Assembly: GCF_014337195.1 (NCBI RefSeq) | Contig: NZ_CP060634.1 | Span: 1-64,000 of the forward strand | Origin: Qiania dongpingensis | Lineage (GTDB): Bacteria; Bacillota; Clostridia; Lachnospirales; Lachnospiraceae | Reading direction: 5' to 3' | DNA length: 64,000 nt | In this document: positions 19,423-28,993 of the stretch, piece by piece | Numbering within the stretch: position 1 is the first letter of the stretch | Layout: every line of letters starts with the position of its first letter | Program-made: the position numbers and the translations under genes | Notes under the pieces: model-generated | Seen by the model: the letters and a program-made list of their open reading frames with translations, nothing else | What the model was told of the DNA's origin: nothing | Database searches by the model: none

Positions 19423-20310
19423 ATGTTCAAGATTCTGAGAGCAGAGCATCTTGCAGAGAACATTGTTCTTATGGATGTGGAAGCAAAGCGTGTGGCAAAA
19501 GCTTGCCAGCCCGGACAGTTCATCATCGTCAGGCTGGACGAAAAAGGGGAGAGGATCCCTCTGACCATCGCAGACTATGACAGGGAAAAGGGGACCGTAA
19601 CTATTGTATTCCAGCCGATTGGAGCATCTACTTATCAGTTTGCAAATCTGAAAGCCGGGGACAGCTTCATGGATTTTGTAGGTCCGCTGGGCCGCCCTTC
19701 CGAGCTCACTACAGATGATCTGGAAGAAGTGAAAAAGAAAAAAATTCTGTTCGTGGCAGGCGGTGTCGGCACGGCGCCTGTATACCCTCAGGTAAAATGG
19801 CTTCATGAGCATGGGATTGATGCCGATGTCATCGTCGGCGCAAAAACTAAGAGCCTGATCATTATGGAAGACATGATGAAAGAGGTGGCAGGAAATCTTT
19901 ATGTTACTACCGACGACGGAAGCTACGGCAGAAGCGGTATGGTGACAAAGGTCATCGAAGATCTGGTTGCAGAAGGCAAGCAGTATGATCTGTGTGTGGC
20001 GATCGGCCCGATGATCATGATGAAATTCTGCTGTCTGACAACCAAGAAATTAGGTATTCCTACTATTGTCAGCATGAACCCCATTATGGTAGACGGCACT
20101 GGTATGTGCGGTGCCTGCCGCCTGACTGTGGGGGATGAAGTGAAGTTCGCATGTGTAGACGGTCCTGAGTTTGACGGCCATAAGATTAATTTTGACGAGG
20201 CTATGAAGCGTCAGGCTATGTACAAGACAGAAGAGGGCAGAGCCCTGCTTAAATTCCAGGAGGGTGATACCCATCATGGTGGATGTGGACATTGCGGAGG
20301 TGACAAGTAA
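19423..20310 (+). CDS. nfnA: NfnA-like FAD/NAD-binding subunit of ferredoxin-NADP+ oxidoreductase
   Basis: A 295-residue ferredoxin-NADP reductase-like subunit: FAD-binding barrel (about 1-100, with RIPLTIADYD), NAD-binding domain (about 105-215, FVAGGVGTAPVYPQ), and a C-terminal [2Fe-2S] site (GMCGACRLTV and a later FACVDGPEFDG). With the next gene it matches NfnAB, which couples NADH and reduced ferredoxin oxidation to NADP+ reduction by electron bifurcation. Homologues are also called sulfide dehydrogenase or glutamate synthase subunits. It overlaps the next gene by one base (TAATG). Confidence 0.9.
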   Translation: MFKILRAEHLAENIVLMDVEAKRVAKACQPGQFIIVRLDEKGERIPLTIADYDREKGTVTIVFQPIGASTYQFANLKAGDSFMDFVGPLGRPSELTTDDLEEVKKKKILFVAGGVGTAPVYPQVKWLHEHGIDADVIVGAKTKSLIIMEDMMKEVAGNLYVTTDDGSYGRSGMVTKVIEDLVAEGKQYDLCVAIGPMIMMKFCCLTTKKLGIPTIVSMNPIMVDGTGMCGACRLTVGDEVKFACVDGPEFDGHKINFDEAMKRQAMYKTEEGRALLKFQEGDTHHGGCGHCGGDK

Positions 20311-21692
20311 TGGAAGGATTAAAGAGAGTACCCGTAAGGGAGCAGGCCCCCAAAGTAAGGGCCGCTAACTTTGAAGAAGTGTGCCTGGGCTATAACCAGG
20401 AGGAAGCAGTTGAAGAAGCAAAGCGTTGTCTGCAGTGTAAAAAGCCGCTTTGCGTACAGGGATGTCCGGTAGCCATCGATATACCCGGATTTATCGGGAA
20501 AGTCGTTGAGGGAGATTTTGCTGCCGCTTATCAGATACTTTCGGATTCCTCTTCTCTGCCGGCTGTATGCGGACGCGTATGCCCCCAGGAGAGCCAGTGT
20601 GAAGGAAAATGTATCCGTGGAAAGAAGGGTGATCCTGTTTCCATCGGTAAGCTGGAGCGTTTTGTGGCCGATTGGGCAAAGGAAAACGGAATCAAACCCA
20701 AAAAAGCGGACAAGCAGAACGGCAAGAAGGTGGCAGTCATCGGTTCCGGCCCCGCAGGCCTTTCTTGTGCAGGCGATTTGGCAAAATGGGGATATGATGT
20801 AACGATTTTTGAAGCTCTTCACGAGCCCGGCGGTGTGCTTACATACGGGATTCCGGAATTCCGTCTTCCCAAAGACGCGGTTGTGAAGCCCGAGGTGGAG
20901 AATGTGAAGTCTTTGGGTGTGAAACTGGAGACAGATGTGATCATCGGCAAATCTGTGACGATCGATGAGCTGCTTGATGAAGAAGGCTTTTCTGCTGTCT
21001 TTGTCGGCTCCGGCGCAGGTCTTCCCATGTTTATGGGGATTCCTGGAGAAAATGCCAACGGCGTATTTTCTGCCAATGAATATCTGACAAGAAGCAACCT
21101 GATGAAAGCAAGACTGGATGATTATGCGACTCCCATGCCTGTAAGCAAAAAAGCAGTCATCGTAGGCGGCGGAAACGTGGCTATGGATGCTGCCAGGACG
21201 GCGCTTCGTCTGGGCGCAGAGAGCCATATCGTATATAGGAGAAGTGAAGCAGAGCTTCCTGCCAGAGCGGAAGAAGTTCATCACGCAAAAGAAGAGGGCG
21301 TTATCTTTGATCTTCTGACCAATCCTGTAGAAATCCTTACGGATGATAAAGGCTGGGTAAGAGGCATCCGCTGCATACGGATGGAACTTGGCGAGCCTGA
21401 TGCCTCCGGAAGAAGAAGACCTGTTGCCATCGAAGGTTCTGAGTTTGAGATTGAGGCGGATGCGGTGATCATGTCACTGGGAACTTCCCCCAACCCTCTT
21501 ATCTCTTCTACGACGGCTGGTTTGGATGTGAATAAGAGGAAATGTATCGTTGCAGAAGCTGAAACAGGAAAGACCAGCAAAGAAGGCGTATACGCCGGCG
21601 GCGACGCCGTTACCGGCGCGGCTACGGTCATTCTGGCTATGGAAGCCGGACGCGCAGGCGCTAAGGGCATCCATGAGTTCTTATCGAAATAA
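20310..21692 (+). CDS. nfnB: NfnB-like NADPH-dependent oxidoreductase (GltD family)
   Basis: A 460-residue flavoprotein: N-terminal domain with two [4Fe-4S] Cys sets (CLQCKKPLCVQGC and CGRVCPQESQCEGKC), then FAD-binding (GSGPAGLSCAGDLAKWGYDV, about 146) and NADPH-binding (VGGGNVAMDAARTALRLGAE) Rossmann motifs. It is the large subunit that pairs with NfnA. It is often annotated as glutamate synthase small subunit, but no GltB large subunit is nearby, and the tight coupling to NfnA argues for the bifurcating transhydrogenase. Confidence 0.92.
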   Translation: MEGLKRVPVREQAPKVRAANFEEVCLGYNQEEAVEEAKRCLQCKKPLCVQGCPVAIDIPGFIGKVVEGDFAAAYQILSDSSSLPAVCGRVCPQESQCEGKCIRGKKGDPVSIGKLERFVADWAKENGIKPKKADKQNGKKVAVIGSGPAGLSCAGDLAKWGYDVTIFEALHEPGGVLTYGIPEFRLPKDAVVKPEVENVKSLGVKLETDVIIGKSVTIDELLDEEGFSAVFVGSGAGLPMFMGIPGENANGVFSANEYLTRSNLMKARLDDYATPMPVSKKAVIVGGGNVAMDAARTALRLGAESHIVYRRSEAELPARAEEVHHAKEEGVIFDLLTNPVEILTDDKGWVRGIRCIRMELGEPDASGRRRPVAIEGSEFEIEADAVIMSLGTSPNPLISSTTAGLDVNKRKCIVAEAETGKTSKEGVYAGGDAVTGAATVILAMEAGRAGAKGIHEFLSK

Positions 21693-21710
21693 GGCATGTG
21701 AAGGAGACTT

Positions 21711-22019
21711 ATGATGGTTAAGCATTTGGTGAGCTGGAAGTTTAAGCCGGAATTGTCCGAGGAGCAGAAAGCAGCTGTTGCGGCGGAGTTCAATGAACGC
21801 CTGCAGGCAGTGAAAGCTGTGGCAGAAGGAGTAGTGGACGTAAAAGTGATCGCTCCGCCCCTGCCCACCAGCTCTGCAGACATCGTTCTGGACAGCACCT
21901 TCGTATCGGCAGAAGCGTTGGCTGCATATCAGGTACATCCCGGACATGTGGAAGCAGTGGGGGTTTGTGTAAAACCGTACCTGACTGACAGGACCTGCTG
22001 TGATTACGAGTGTGAATAG
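21711..22019 (+). CDS. Dabb-domain (stress-responsive A/B barrel) protein
   Basis: A 102-residue dimeric alpha/beta-barrel protein; the pattern VKHLVSWKFKPELSEEQKAA and the central HPGHVEAV are typical of Dabb. Function is poorly known; family members include stress proteins and small cyclases or decarboxylases. A tandem ATG leaves the start at 21711 or 21714. It lies 18 bp after nfnB, so it may ride on the same transcript, and is followed by a terminator. Confidence 0.85.
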   Translation: MMVKHLVSWKFKPELSEEQKAAVAAEFNERLQAVKAVAEGVVDVKVIAPPLPTSSADIVLDSTFVSAEALAAYQVHPGHVEAVGVCVKPYLTDRTCCDYECE

Positions 22020-22033
22020 ATAGTGGTAAAGGG

Positions 22034-22066
22034 CCGCCGGGACGTTAAAGACCGGCGGTTCTTTTT
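22034..22066 (+). terminator. Terminator after the nfnAB-Dabb unit
   Basis: CCGCCGG (22034-22040) pairs with CCGGCGG (22052-22058), followed by TTCTTTTT. Confidence 0.85.
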
Positions 22067-22089
22067 CAACGAAAAAAGGAGAGGATAAT

Positions 22090-22779
22090 ATGTTGGAGAG
22101 ATTAAAAGAGGAAGTATATCGGGCAAACATGGAGCTCCCCCAGCACGGTCTGGTAGTTTACACATGGGGAAATGTCAGCGCCGTTGACAGAGAGAGCGGC
22201 CTGGTGGTGATCAAACCCAGCGGCGTTGATTACGCCACGATGAAGCCAGAGGATATGGTTGTTGTGGATTTGGATGGAAAGGTAGTAGAAGGCACGCTCC
22301 GTCCGTCTTCCGATACGCCGACCCATGTGGAGCTTTATAAGGCATTTCCAGGGATAGGCGGTATCGTGCACACACACTCTTCCTGGGCCACTTCCTGGGC
22401 ACAGGCTGGCAGGGGAATCCCCTGTTATGGAACGACCCATGCGGATTATTTTTACGGAGAGATTCCCTGTGCGCGTGTACTGACGAAAGAAGAAGTCGAA
22501 AGCGCTTATGAAAAGAATACAGGGAAGGTCATCATTGAGGCCTTCGAAGGAAAAGATCCTTTGTCCACGCCCGGAGTACTCTGCACCAGCCATGGTCCGT
22601 TTACTTGGGGAAAGAACGCGGCAGAGGCAGTCCACAATGCAGTCGTGCTGGAAGAAGTGGCTAAAATGGCCACTCGGACAGAGATGCTGAATCCGAAAGC
22701 GGAGCCGGCTCTTTCTTATATCCAGGATAAGCATTATTTCCGGAAGCACGGTCCCAATGCGACCTATGGCCAGAAGTAG
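22090..22779 (+). CDS. araD: L-ribulose-5-phosphate 4-epimerase
   Basis: A 229-residue class II aldolase-family epimerase linking L-arabinose (or ascorbate) breakdown to the pentose phosphate pathway. The zinc site [10 protein letters not shown] with a later [11 protein letters not shown], and the N-terminal [12 protein letters not shown] phosphate loop, are characteristic; length is normal. AAAGGAGAGG precedes the ATG. No araA, araB or sugar transporter is adjacent, so it is an isolated copy. L-fuculose-phosphate aldolase is the main alternative, less likely from the sequence. Confidence 0.9.
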   Translation: MLERLKEEVYRANMELPQHGLVVYTWGNVSAVDRESGLVVIKPSGVDYATMKPEDMVVVDLDGKVVEGTLRPSSDTPTHVELYKAFPGIGGIVHTHSSWATSWAQAGRGIPCYGTTHADYFYGEIPCARVLTKEEVESAYEKNTGKVIIEAFEGKDPLSTPGVLCTSHGPFTWGKNAAEAVHNAVVLEEVAKMATRTEMLNPKAEPALSYIQDKHYFRKHGPNATYGQK

Positions 22780-22874
22780 ACAGAGCTTGCCATTATATTA
22801 AGATAAAAGATTATCGTATAGAATCTCCTTTCCCTGCGGACAATAAGGACAGAAGCGCGGAAAGGAGAAGAGTG

Positions 22875-24314
22875 ATGAAAGAAGACGAGAAAACGAAACA
22901 GTCCATATCTTCCAATATCGGGGATAATATGCAGCTGTTCCACGAACTTTTGAGAGTGGATACCAACTTCGACGTGGTTTACCGCACCATGAAAATCGGA
23001 GGCCGTCAGGCCTGCTTTTATTTTGTGGACGGATTTGTAAAAGACGCGGTACTGCAGAGGATCATCCAATATATGTGCGGGATATCCGCGGAAGAATTTC
23101 CCAAGGAGGCCCACGAGTTTTCTAAAAAGCACCTGCCCTATGGAGAGATTGGTATTCTGAGGGACGTGGATGAGATCACGACACAGCTTTTGATGGGCAT
23201 CACCTGTCTGTTCATTGACGGCTATGACGCCTGTTTGACCATAGACTGCAGGACATATCCGGCTAGAAGTGTGTCAGAGCCAGGAAAAGAAAAAGTGCTG
23301 CGCGGTTCACGGGATGGATTTGTAGAGACCCTGATCTTCAATACCGCCATGATACGGCGCAGAATCCGAGATCCGAAGCTGAGCGTGGAAATCACCCAGG
23401 CGGGAAAGAGCTCCCGGACGGACATTGCCATCTGTTATATGGAAGGGCGTGTGGATACGGAGCTTTTGAAGAAGATCAAAAAGAGGATTGAAGATATCCA
23501 GGTGGACGCTCTGACCATGAGCCAGGAGAGTCTGGCAGAATGTATATATCCATATAAATGGTATAATCCTTTTCCGAAATTCAAATATTCGGAACGTCCC
23601 GACACTGCTGCCGCCCAGCTGCTTGAGGGAAATATCATCATTCTGGTGGATACATCGCCTGCGGCTATGATTCTTCCGTCATCTGTATTTGATATCATTG
23701 AAGAGGCGGATGATTTCTATTTTCCGCCGGTCACCGGGACCTATCTGAGACTTTCAAGGATGCTGATCACAATCCTCGGAGTAATCCTTACGCCGCTGTG
23801 GCTTTTGTTCATGCAGAATCCGGAATGGATTCCTGATAGCTTTCAGTTTATCATGATCAAGGATGCGGTGAACATTCCATTGATTTGGCAGCTGCTCATT
23901 CTGGAATTCGCCATTGACGGTCTGAGGCTGGCATCCTTGAATACGCCCAGTATGCTGTCGACGCCGCTCAGCGTGATAGCGGCCCTCGTGGTCGGAGAAT
24001 TTGCGGCAAATTCCGGCTGGTTCAATTCTGAAACAATGCTCTATATGGCGTTTGTCGCTCTGTCCAACTACACGCAGTCCAGCTTTGAACTGGGATATGC
24101 ACTTAAATTCATGCGTCTGATCCTGCTTATCCTTACTTCGATATTCAATCTGTGGGGGTTCATCGCCGGCATGCTGATTTTTGTTCTGGCTGTGGTGACG
24201 AATAAGACCATTGCCGGAAAGAGCTATATATACCCGATCATCCCGTTCAGCCTTCGGGAAGTGAAAAGACGGTTTCTCCGAGCCCGCCTGACTCCCGGGG
24301 AGAAGGAATCCTGA
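22875..24314 (+). CDS. spoVAF: GerA/SpoVAF-family spore germination protein
   Basis: A 479-residue GerA-family protein. A large soluble N-terminal part (about 1-285) precedes about four to five membrane helices (about 290-450). The opening QLFHELLRVDTNFDVVYRTM and GGRQACFYFVDGF is closer to SpoVAF than to nutrient receptor A subunits. It sits in the spore inner membrane and helps germination. No gerB, gerC or spoVA genes flank it. The ATG at 22875 follows AAAGGAGAAG. A forespore promoter is expected but was not confidently placed. Confidence 0.87.
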   Translation: MKEDEKTKQSISSNIGDNMQLFHELLRVDTNFDVVYRTMKIGGRQACFYFVDGFVKDAVLQRIIQYMCGISAEEFPKEAHEFSKKHLPYGEIGILRDVDEITTQLLMGITCLFIDGYDACLTIDCRTYPARSVSEPGKEKVLRGSRDGFVETLIFNTAMIRRRIRDPKLSVEITQAGKSSRTDIAICYMEGRVDTELLKKIKKRIEDIQVDALTMSQESLAECIYPYKWYNPFPKFKYSERPDTAAAQLLEGNIIILVDTSPAAMILPSSVFDIIEEADDFYFPPVTGTYLRLSRMLITILGVILTPLWLLFMQNPEWIPDSFQFIMIKDAVNIPLIWQLLILEFAIDGLRLASLNTPSMLSTPLSVIAALVVGEFAANSGWFNSETMLYMAFVALSNYTQSSFELGYALKFMRLILLILTSIFNLWGFIAGMLIFVLAVVTNKTIAGKSYIYPIIPFSLREVKRRFLRARLTPGEKES

Positions 24315-24329
24315 TTTCCGAAACTTTTG

Positions 24330-24403
24330 TTGACAAATATTCTTAATTGGCATACAATTCTCATAGAATAGCCCTGGAGGAAGGAATTCCGCACCAGGGC
24401 TAT
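24330..24403 (+). promoter_or_regulatory. feoAB promoter with dyad at the transcript start
   Basis: TTGACA (24330-24335), a 17 bp spacer and TACAAT (24353-24358) form a near-consensus promoter. Starting about 10 bases after the -10 is a perfect 10 bp inverted repeat, ATAGCCCTGG (24368-24377) and CCAGGGCTAT (24394-24403), with a 16-base loop that itself contains GGAATTCC. It could be a metal-repressor operator or an RNA hairpin at the 5' end of the message. Confidence 0.8.
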
Positions 24404-24411
24404 CTGTCAGA

Positions 24412-24666
24412 ATGAACGTCGCGGAGGGAATGAGGAGAATGACTCTGACTGAAGGGAAAATAGGCTGTGTTTATCAAGTGGAGCGTCTGCAGGTGAAAGA
24501 AACTGTGACCCGGCGCCTGGAGGCGCTGGGGGTCAATGAACAGACGAAGATCACGATTTTAAATAATAAACGGAATGGTTCGACCATCATCCGCGTGCGG
24601 GGAACGAGGCTGGCTTTGGGCCGCTTGATCACCGACGGTATTTTCATAAAGGAGGTACAGGGATGA
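24412..24666 (+). CDS. feoA: FeoA, ferrous iron transport accessory protein
   Basis: An SH3-like FeoA protein of up to 84 residues; the core GCVYQVERLQVKETVTRRLE and LALGRLITDGIFI fit the family. It assists FeoB in Fe2+ uptake. Several in-frame ATGs exist: 24412, 24430 and 24439. The last gives a 75-residue protein of standard length and sits after GGAGGGAATGAGGAG, so the true start may be 24439. It overlaps feoB by 4 bp (ATGA). Confidence 0.9.
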   Translation: MNVAEGMRRMTLTEGKIGCVYQVERLQVKETVTRRLEALGVNEQTKITILNNKRNGSTIIRVRGTRLALGRLITDGIFIKEVQG

Positions 24667-26666
24667 AGGCGGCTTCAGGTCAAAAAAGCATTACGGTAGG
24701 ATTTGTCGGAAACCCAAACTGCGGAAAAACTACATTGTTCAATGCCCTGACTGGAGCATCCCTTAAAGTGGCCAATTGGCCGGGGGTTACTGTCGAGCGT
24801 GTGGAGGGAGAGGCGAAATACAGATCCCAGAGGATCAAGGTCATTGACCTTCCGGGCATATACAGCCTGACTTCATACAGTATCGAGGAAAAGGTATCCA
24901 GACGGTGTGTCATGGGAGAAGAAGTAGACGTCATCATCAATGTGGTGGATGCGTCTTCTTTGGAGCGGAACCTGTATTTGACGCTTCAGCTTTTGGAGCT
25001 TGGAAAACCTGTGATCCTGGCGCTGAATATGATGGATATCGTGGAGGAGCGGGGGCTGGAGATCGATCTCCACCGTCTGCCGGAAATGCTGGGTGGAATT
25101 CCCGTGGTTCCGGTGTCCGCAAGGAAAAGGACCGGGCTGGAGGTCCTTCTTCACGCTGTGGTGCATCATTCCGAGGAGGGGCTTCACAGTCAGGTGATGT
25201 TTTATTCCAAAGGGCTGGAGGCCAGGATTGCCAAGACAGAGAATGCTCTGAATAAAAAATATGGAGAGCTGCCTGGTGTCAGGTGGCTGGCCATTAAAGA
25301 ACTGGATTTTGACGAAGAGGTCACGAAAGAATATCCGCTGGATCTGCCCGGAGTGCTGGATGAATCCTATGAAAAGCAGATTATTAATGAGAAATATGAC
25401 TACATAGAAGAGATTATGGAAGAGTGTATGGTCAATAAGGAGAAAAAAGCGGCCAGCACGGAGCGGATTGACCGGTGGATGACGCACCGTATCTGGGGAG
25501 TGCCGATATTTCTGGGAATCCTGGCCCTGGTGTTTTTCCTGACCTTTACCATAGGAGATTTTCTTAAGGGTTATTTTGAAATGGGATTGGAGTGGTTTTC
25601 CGGTCAAACGCTGCTTTTGCTGCAGAATATCGGGGCTGCAGACTGGCTGGTATCGTTGATCGTAGACGGAATCATAGCGGGGGTGGGCGGTATTCTTACC
25701 TTTCTGCCCAATATATTCATTCTGTTTCTCGCCCTCGCTTTTTTAGAGGACTCCGGGTATATGGCGAGAGTGGCTTATGTAATGGACGATATCATGGGCA
25801 GGGTGGGTCTCTCCGGAAAAGCCTTTCTGCCCATGGTCCTGGGCTTTGGCTGCACGGTGCCTGCCGTTATGGCGACCAGGGGTCTGGAAAGCGAGAGGGA
25901 CAGGAGAAGAACTATCCTTATCACGCCGTTCATGTCCTGTTCGGCGAGACTTCCGGTCTATGTCCTGTTTGCCAGTGTATTCTTCGGAAACAAAGCCATG
26001 TTTGTCGCCTATTCCCTTTATGTCATCGGCGTCCTGATGGCCATTGTCGTCGCTTTGGTGGTCGACCGCCTGTCGCCTAAAAAACTGGAAAATGCCCTTC
26101 TCATTGAGCTGCCCGAATATAAAACGCCCAATGCCAGGACCATTGCCATCTATGTATGGGAAAAGATCAAGGATTATCTTACCAAAGCGGGAACCACAAT
26201 TTTCATTGCATCGATAGTACTTTGGTTCGTCCTGAACTTTAATTTTTCTGGAATGGTCACAGAAGTGTCGGACAGCTTCGGGGCCATGCTCGGCCACGCT
26301 CTTGTCCCGGTATTGGCTCCCGCGGGCCTCGGCGTCTGGCAGATCGCGGTAGCGCTCATCAGTGGGTTATCCGCAAAAGAGGTAGTGGTATCCAGCTGTT
26401 CTGTGCTCTTTGGAATCAGCAATATCAATTCGGCTTATGGCATGACCGCCCTTTCGGGAGCCCTGGGCTCGCAGGGATTCGGTCCGCTGAACGCATATGC
26501 GTTCATGCTTTTTTGTCTGCTGTATACGCCCTGTGTGGCGGCTATCGGCACCATCCGCAGAGAGACCCATTCTTTGAAGTGGACGGCCGGAATGGTTTTG
26601 TTTCAGATGCTTCTGGCGTGGACGGCGGCCGTGCTGGTATATCAGATAGGAAGCCTTTTTCTTTGA
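24663..26666 (+). CDS. feoB: FeoB ferrous iron transporter
   Basis: A 667-residue iron permease with an N-terminal GTPase domain (G1 GNPNCGKTTLFN about 15-26, G3 DLPG, G4 NMMD), a GDI-like region, and about eight to ten membrane helices with the two Gate motifs (VLGFGCTVPAVMATR and SGLSAKEVVVSS). It imports Fe2+ across the cytoplasmic membrane with FeoA. The length is within the normal range. It is the second gene of the dyad-controlled operon. Confidence 0.97.
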   Translation: MKAASGQKSITVGFVGNPNCGKTTLFNALTGASLKVANWPGVTVERVEGEAKYRSQRIKVIDLPGIYSLTSYSIEEKVSRRCVMGEEVDVIINVVDASSLERNLYLTLQLLELGKPVILALNMMDIVEERGLEIDLHRLPEMLGGIPVVPVSARKRTGLEVLLHAVVHHSEEGLHSQVMFYSKGLEARIAKTENALNKKYGELPGVRWLAIKELDFDEEVTKEYPLDLPGVLDESYEKQIINEKYDYIEEIMEECMVNKEKKAASTERIDRWMTHRIWGVPIFLGILALVFFLTFTIGDFLKGYFEMGLEWFSGQTLLLLQNIGAADWLVSLIVDGIIAGVGGILTFLPNIFILFLALAFLEDSGYMARVAYVMDDIMGRVGLSGKAFLPMVLGFGCTVPAVMATRGLESERDRRRTILITPFMSCSARLPVYVLFASVFFGNKAMFVAYSLYVIGVLMAIVVALVVDRLSPKKLENALLIELPEYKTPNARTIAIYVWEKIKDYLTKAGTTIFIASIVLWFVLNFNFSGMVTEVSDSFGAMLGHALVPVLAPAGLGVWQIAVALISGLSAKEVVVSSCSVLFGISNINSAYGMTALSGALGSQGFGPLNAYAFMLFCLLYTPCVAAIGTIRRETHSLKWTAGMVLFQMLLAWTAAVLVYQIGSLFL

Positions 26667-26773
26667 GAAAAAAAGGGCTTTCTAATTAAAATAAAATCGT
26701 ATATAATGGCTGTAGTTTTATAAAGGGGAAGGGTAAACGGGCTGCAGAATGTGGAATTGACAGAGGTGATGAT

Positions 26774-27511
26774 ATGGCATATGAAATATTGAAGAAGATG
26801 ATCGATGAAAGCCAGAAGATTATGGTGTTCAGCGGCATGGGTATGATACGGGAATCGGGAATCGCTTACTTTCGGGATGAGCCTTACGCGTATCAGATTG
26901 AAGCTGAATACGGTGTGTCGCCGGAAGAGCTTTTAAGCGCCCAGTTTTACAACAGCCGTCCAGGCTCCTTCTACAACTTTTATAAGAAAGAGGTCTTAAG
27001 CAGAGGCGGAGAGCCGAATCCGGCTCATTATGCCCTGGCTCGTCTGGAAGCTCAGAAAAAGAAAACCGGGGGATATGTGACCGTAGCGACCAGGAGCATA
27101 TCTGGTATGCATCAGGCGGCCGGAGTGAAAAATGTCATAGAGCTGCACGGAAACTTTCACAACAACAGGTGTACCGGGTGCGGAAAGGAATTTTCACCGG
27201 AGTATATTTTAAAATCCCACGGAATTCCCCACTGTGACAAGTGCCAGAGTGCGATCAGGCCGGGTATCCTTCTGGCGGGAGAGATGCTCGACAATGGCCT
27301 GATCACTAAGGTGGCCAATGAAACGGAGGCGGCCGATATGCTTCTTGTGATAGGCACCCATCTGGATGCTTATCTGACCAAGAGGTTCCGCCTTTATTAC
27401 ACTGGGGACAAGCTGGTGCTGATCAACAATGAGACTCATCCGACGGACCGGGAAGCCGATATGGTGATCTATGAAAAAGTATCGGATGTACTGCCAGAGG
27501 TCATTCAATAG
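26774..27511 (+). CDS. Sirtuin-like protein with degenerate NAD site
   Basis: A 245-residue Sir2-fold protein. The acidic/ESG loop (RESGIAYFRDEP), catalytic-type His125 (VIELHGNFHNNRC) and four zinc Cys (133, 136, 154, 157) are present. However, GAGIS is GMGMI (21-25) and the nearly invariant TQNID is TRSIS (106-110), so the Asn and Asp that position NAD ribose are both Ser. Ordinary deacetylase activity is doubtful; it may bind another ligand or act as a scaffold. It sits 28 bp before gltX, so it is probably co-expressed with it. Confidence 0.85.
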   Translation: MAYEILKKMIDESQKIMVFSGMGMIRESGIAYFRDEPYAYQIEAEYGVSPEELLSAQFYNSRPGSFYNFYKKEVLSRGGEPNPAHYALARLEAQKKKTGGYVTVATRSISGMHQAAGVKNVIELHGNFHNNRCTGCGKEFSPEYILKSHGIPHCDKCQSAIRPGILLAGEMLDNGLITKVANETEAADMLLVIGTHLDAYLTKRFRLYYTGDKLVLINNETHPTDREADMVIYEKVSDVLPEVIQ

Positions 27512-27538
27512 AACTATACAATAGGAAGGACAGCTATC

Positions 27539-28993
27539 ATGGAAAGAGTAAGAACGAGGTTTGCGCCGAGCCCCACAGGCAAAATGCATGTGGGAAACCT
27601 GCGTACGGCGCTGTATGCTTATTTGATCGCGAAACACGACGGGGGTGATTTCCTTCTGCGTGTGGAAGACACGGATCAGGAACGCTTTGTGGAGGGAGCC
27701 CTGGATATTATTTACCGGACGCTTGAAAAGACGGGGCTTATCCATGATGAGGGCCCTGACAAGGACGGCGGCTGCGGCCCCTATGTGCAGAGCGAGAGAA
27801 ATGCCCGGGGCATTTATCTGCAATATGCAAAAGAACTGGTGGATAAGGGGGAGGCGTATTATTGCTTTTGCGATAAGGACCGGCTGGATTCTCTAAAGAC
27901 TGAGGTTGCGGGTAAAGAAATCGTGGTATATGATAAGCATTGTCTGCACCTATCCAAAGAAGAAGTGGAAGAGAAGCTGAAAGCCGGAGTGCCCTATGTG
28001 ATTCGCCAGAACAATCCCACGGAAGGGACGACGACTTTTTCCGATGAGATTTATGGGGATATCACCGTGGAAAATTCTGAGCTTGACGATATGATCCTGA
28101 TCAAGTCGGACGGATATCCCACTTATAATTTTGCCAATGTGGTGGACGACCATTTAATGGGAATTACCCATGTGGTAAGAGGCAACGAATATCTTTCCTC
28201 CTCGCCGAAGTATACGAGGCTGTACCATGCTTTCGGCTGGAAGGAGCCGGTGTATGTCCATTGTCCGCTGATCACCGACGAACAGCATAAAAAACTGAGT
28301 AAGCGCTGCGGCCATTCCTCCTTTGAGGATTTGATCTCTCAGGGCTTTGTGACGGAGGCAGTGGTGAATTACGTGGCGCTTCTGGGCTGGTGCCCGGAGG
28401 AGAACCGGGAAATCTTTTCCCTGGAGGAGCTGGTAAAGGCCTTTGATTATCGTCATATGAGCAAATCACCGGCAGTATTTGACATTCAGAAACTTAAATG
28501 GATGAATGGTGAATATATAAAGGCGATGGATCCGGATTCGTTTTATGCCATGGCAGAGCCCTATCTCAGAGAGGCCATCCATAAACCGCTGGATTTAAAG
28601 AAGATCGCACAGATGGTTCAGACGAGGATTGAAGTATTTCCAGACATCGCGGGGCTGGTCGATTTTTTTGAGGCCCTTCCAGAATATGAGACATCTATGT
28701 ACGTCCATAAGAAGATGAAGACCACAGAAGAAAGCTCCCTGGCGGTATTAAAAGAGATCCTGCCGGTGCTGGAAGCCCAGGAGCATTTCACCAATGACGC
28801 GCTTTACGGTGTCCTAAAGAATTACGCGAAGGAAAAGGGCTGCAAGAATGGCTACGTATTGTGGCCGGTCCGCACTGCGGTGTCCGGGAAACAGATGACG
28901 CCTGCCGGGGCTACGGAGATCATGGAGATCATCGGGAAAGAGGAGACGGTTTCCCGCATACAGAAAGGCATTGAAAAGCTAAGCGCATGCTAA
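27539..28993 (+). CDS. gltX: Glutamyl-tRNA synthetase
   Basis: A 484-residue class I aminoacyl-tRNA synthetase charging tRNA-Glu (and probably tRNA-Gln in this lineage). HIGH-type motif [11 protein letters not shown] (about 10-20), KMSKS-type KKLSKRCGH (about 253), and a C-terminal anticodon-binding domain. The AGGAAGGA site is well placed. No T-box leader is visible in the 27 bp upstream gap. The stop overlaps the next gene's start by 7 bases. Confidence 0.97.
   Translation: MERVRTRFAPSPTGKMHVGNLRTALYAYLIAKHDGGDFLLRVEDTDQERFVEGALDIIYRTLEKTGLIHDEGPDKDGGCGPYVQSERNARGIYLQYAKELVDKGEAYYCFCDKDRLDSLKTEVAGKEIVVYDKHCLHLSKEEVEEKLKAGVPYVIRQNNPTEGTTTFSDEIYGDITVENSELDDMILIKSDGYPTYNFANVVDDHLMGITHVVRGNEYLSSSPKYTRLYHAFGWKEPVYVHCPLITDEQHKKLSKRCGHSSFEDLISQGFVTEAVVNYVALLGWCPEENREIFSLEELVKAFDYRHMSKSPAVFDIQKLKWMNGEYIKAMDPDSFYAMAEPYLREAIHKPLDLKKIAQMVQTRIEVFPDIAGLVDFFEALPEYETSMYVHKKMKTTEESSLAVLKEILPVLEAQEHFTNDALYGVLKNYAKEKGCKNGYVLWPVRTAVSGKQMTPAGATEIMEIIGKEETVSRIQKGIEKLSAC

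Noticed and set aside
25592..26080. Alternative plus-strand frame inside feoB
   Set aside because: It is out of frame within a complete, motif-bearing feoB and has no translation signal.
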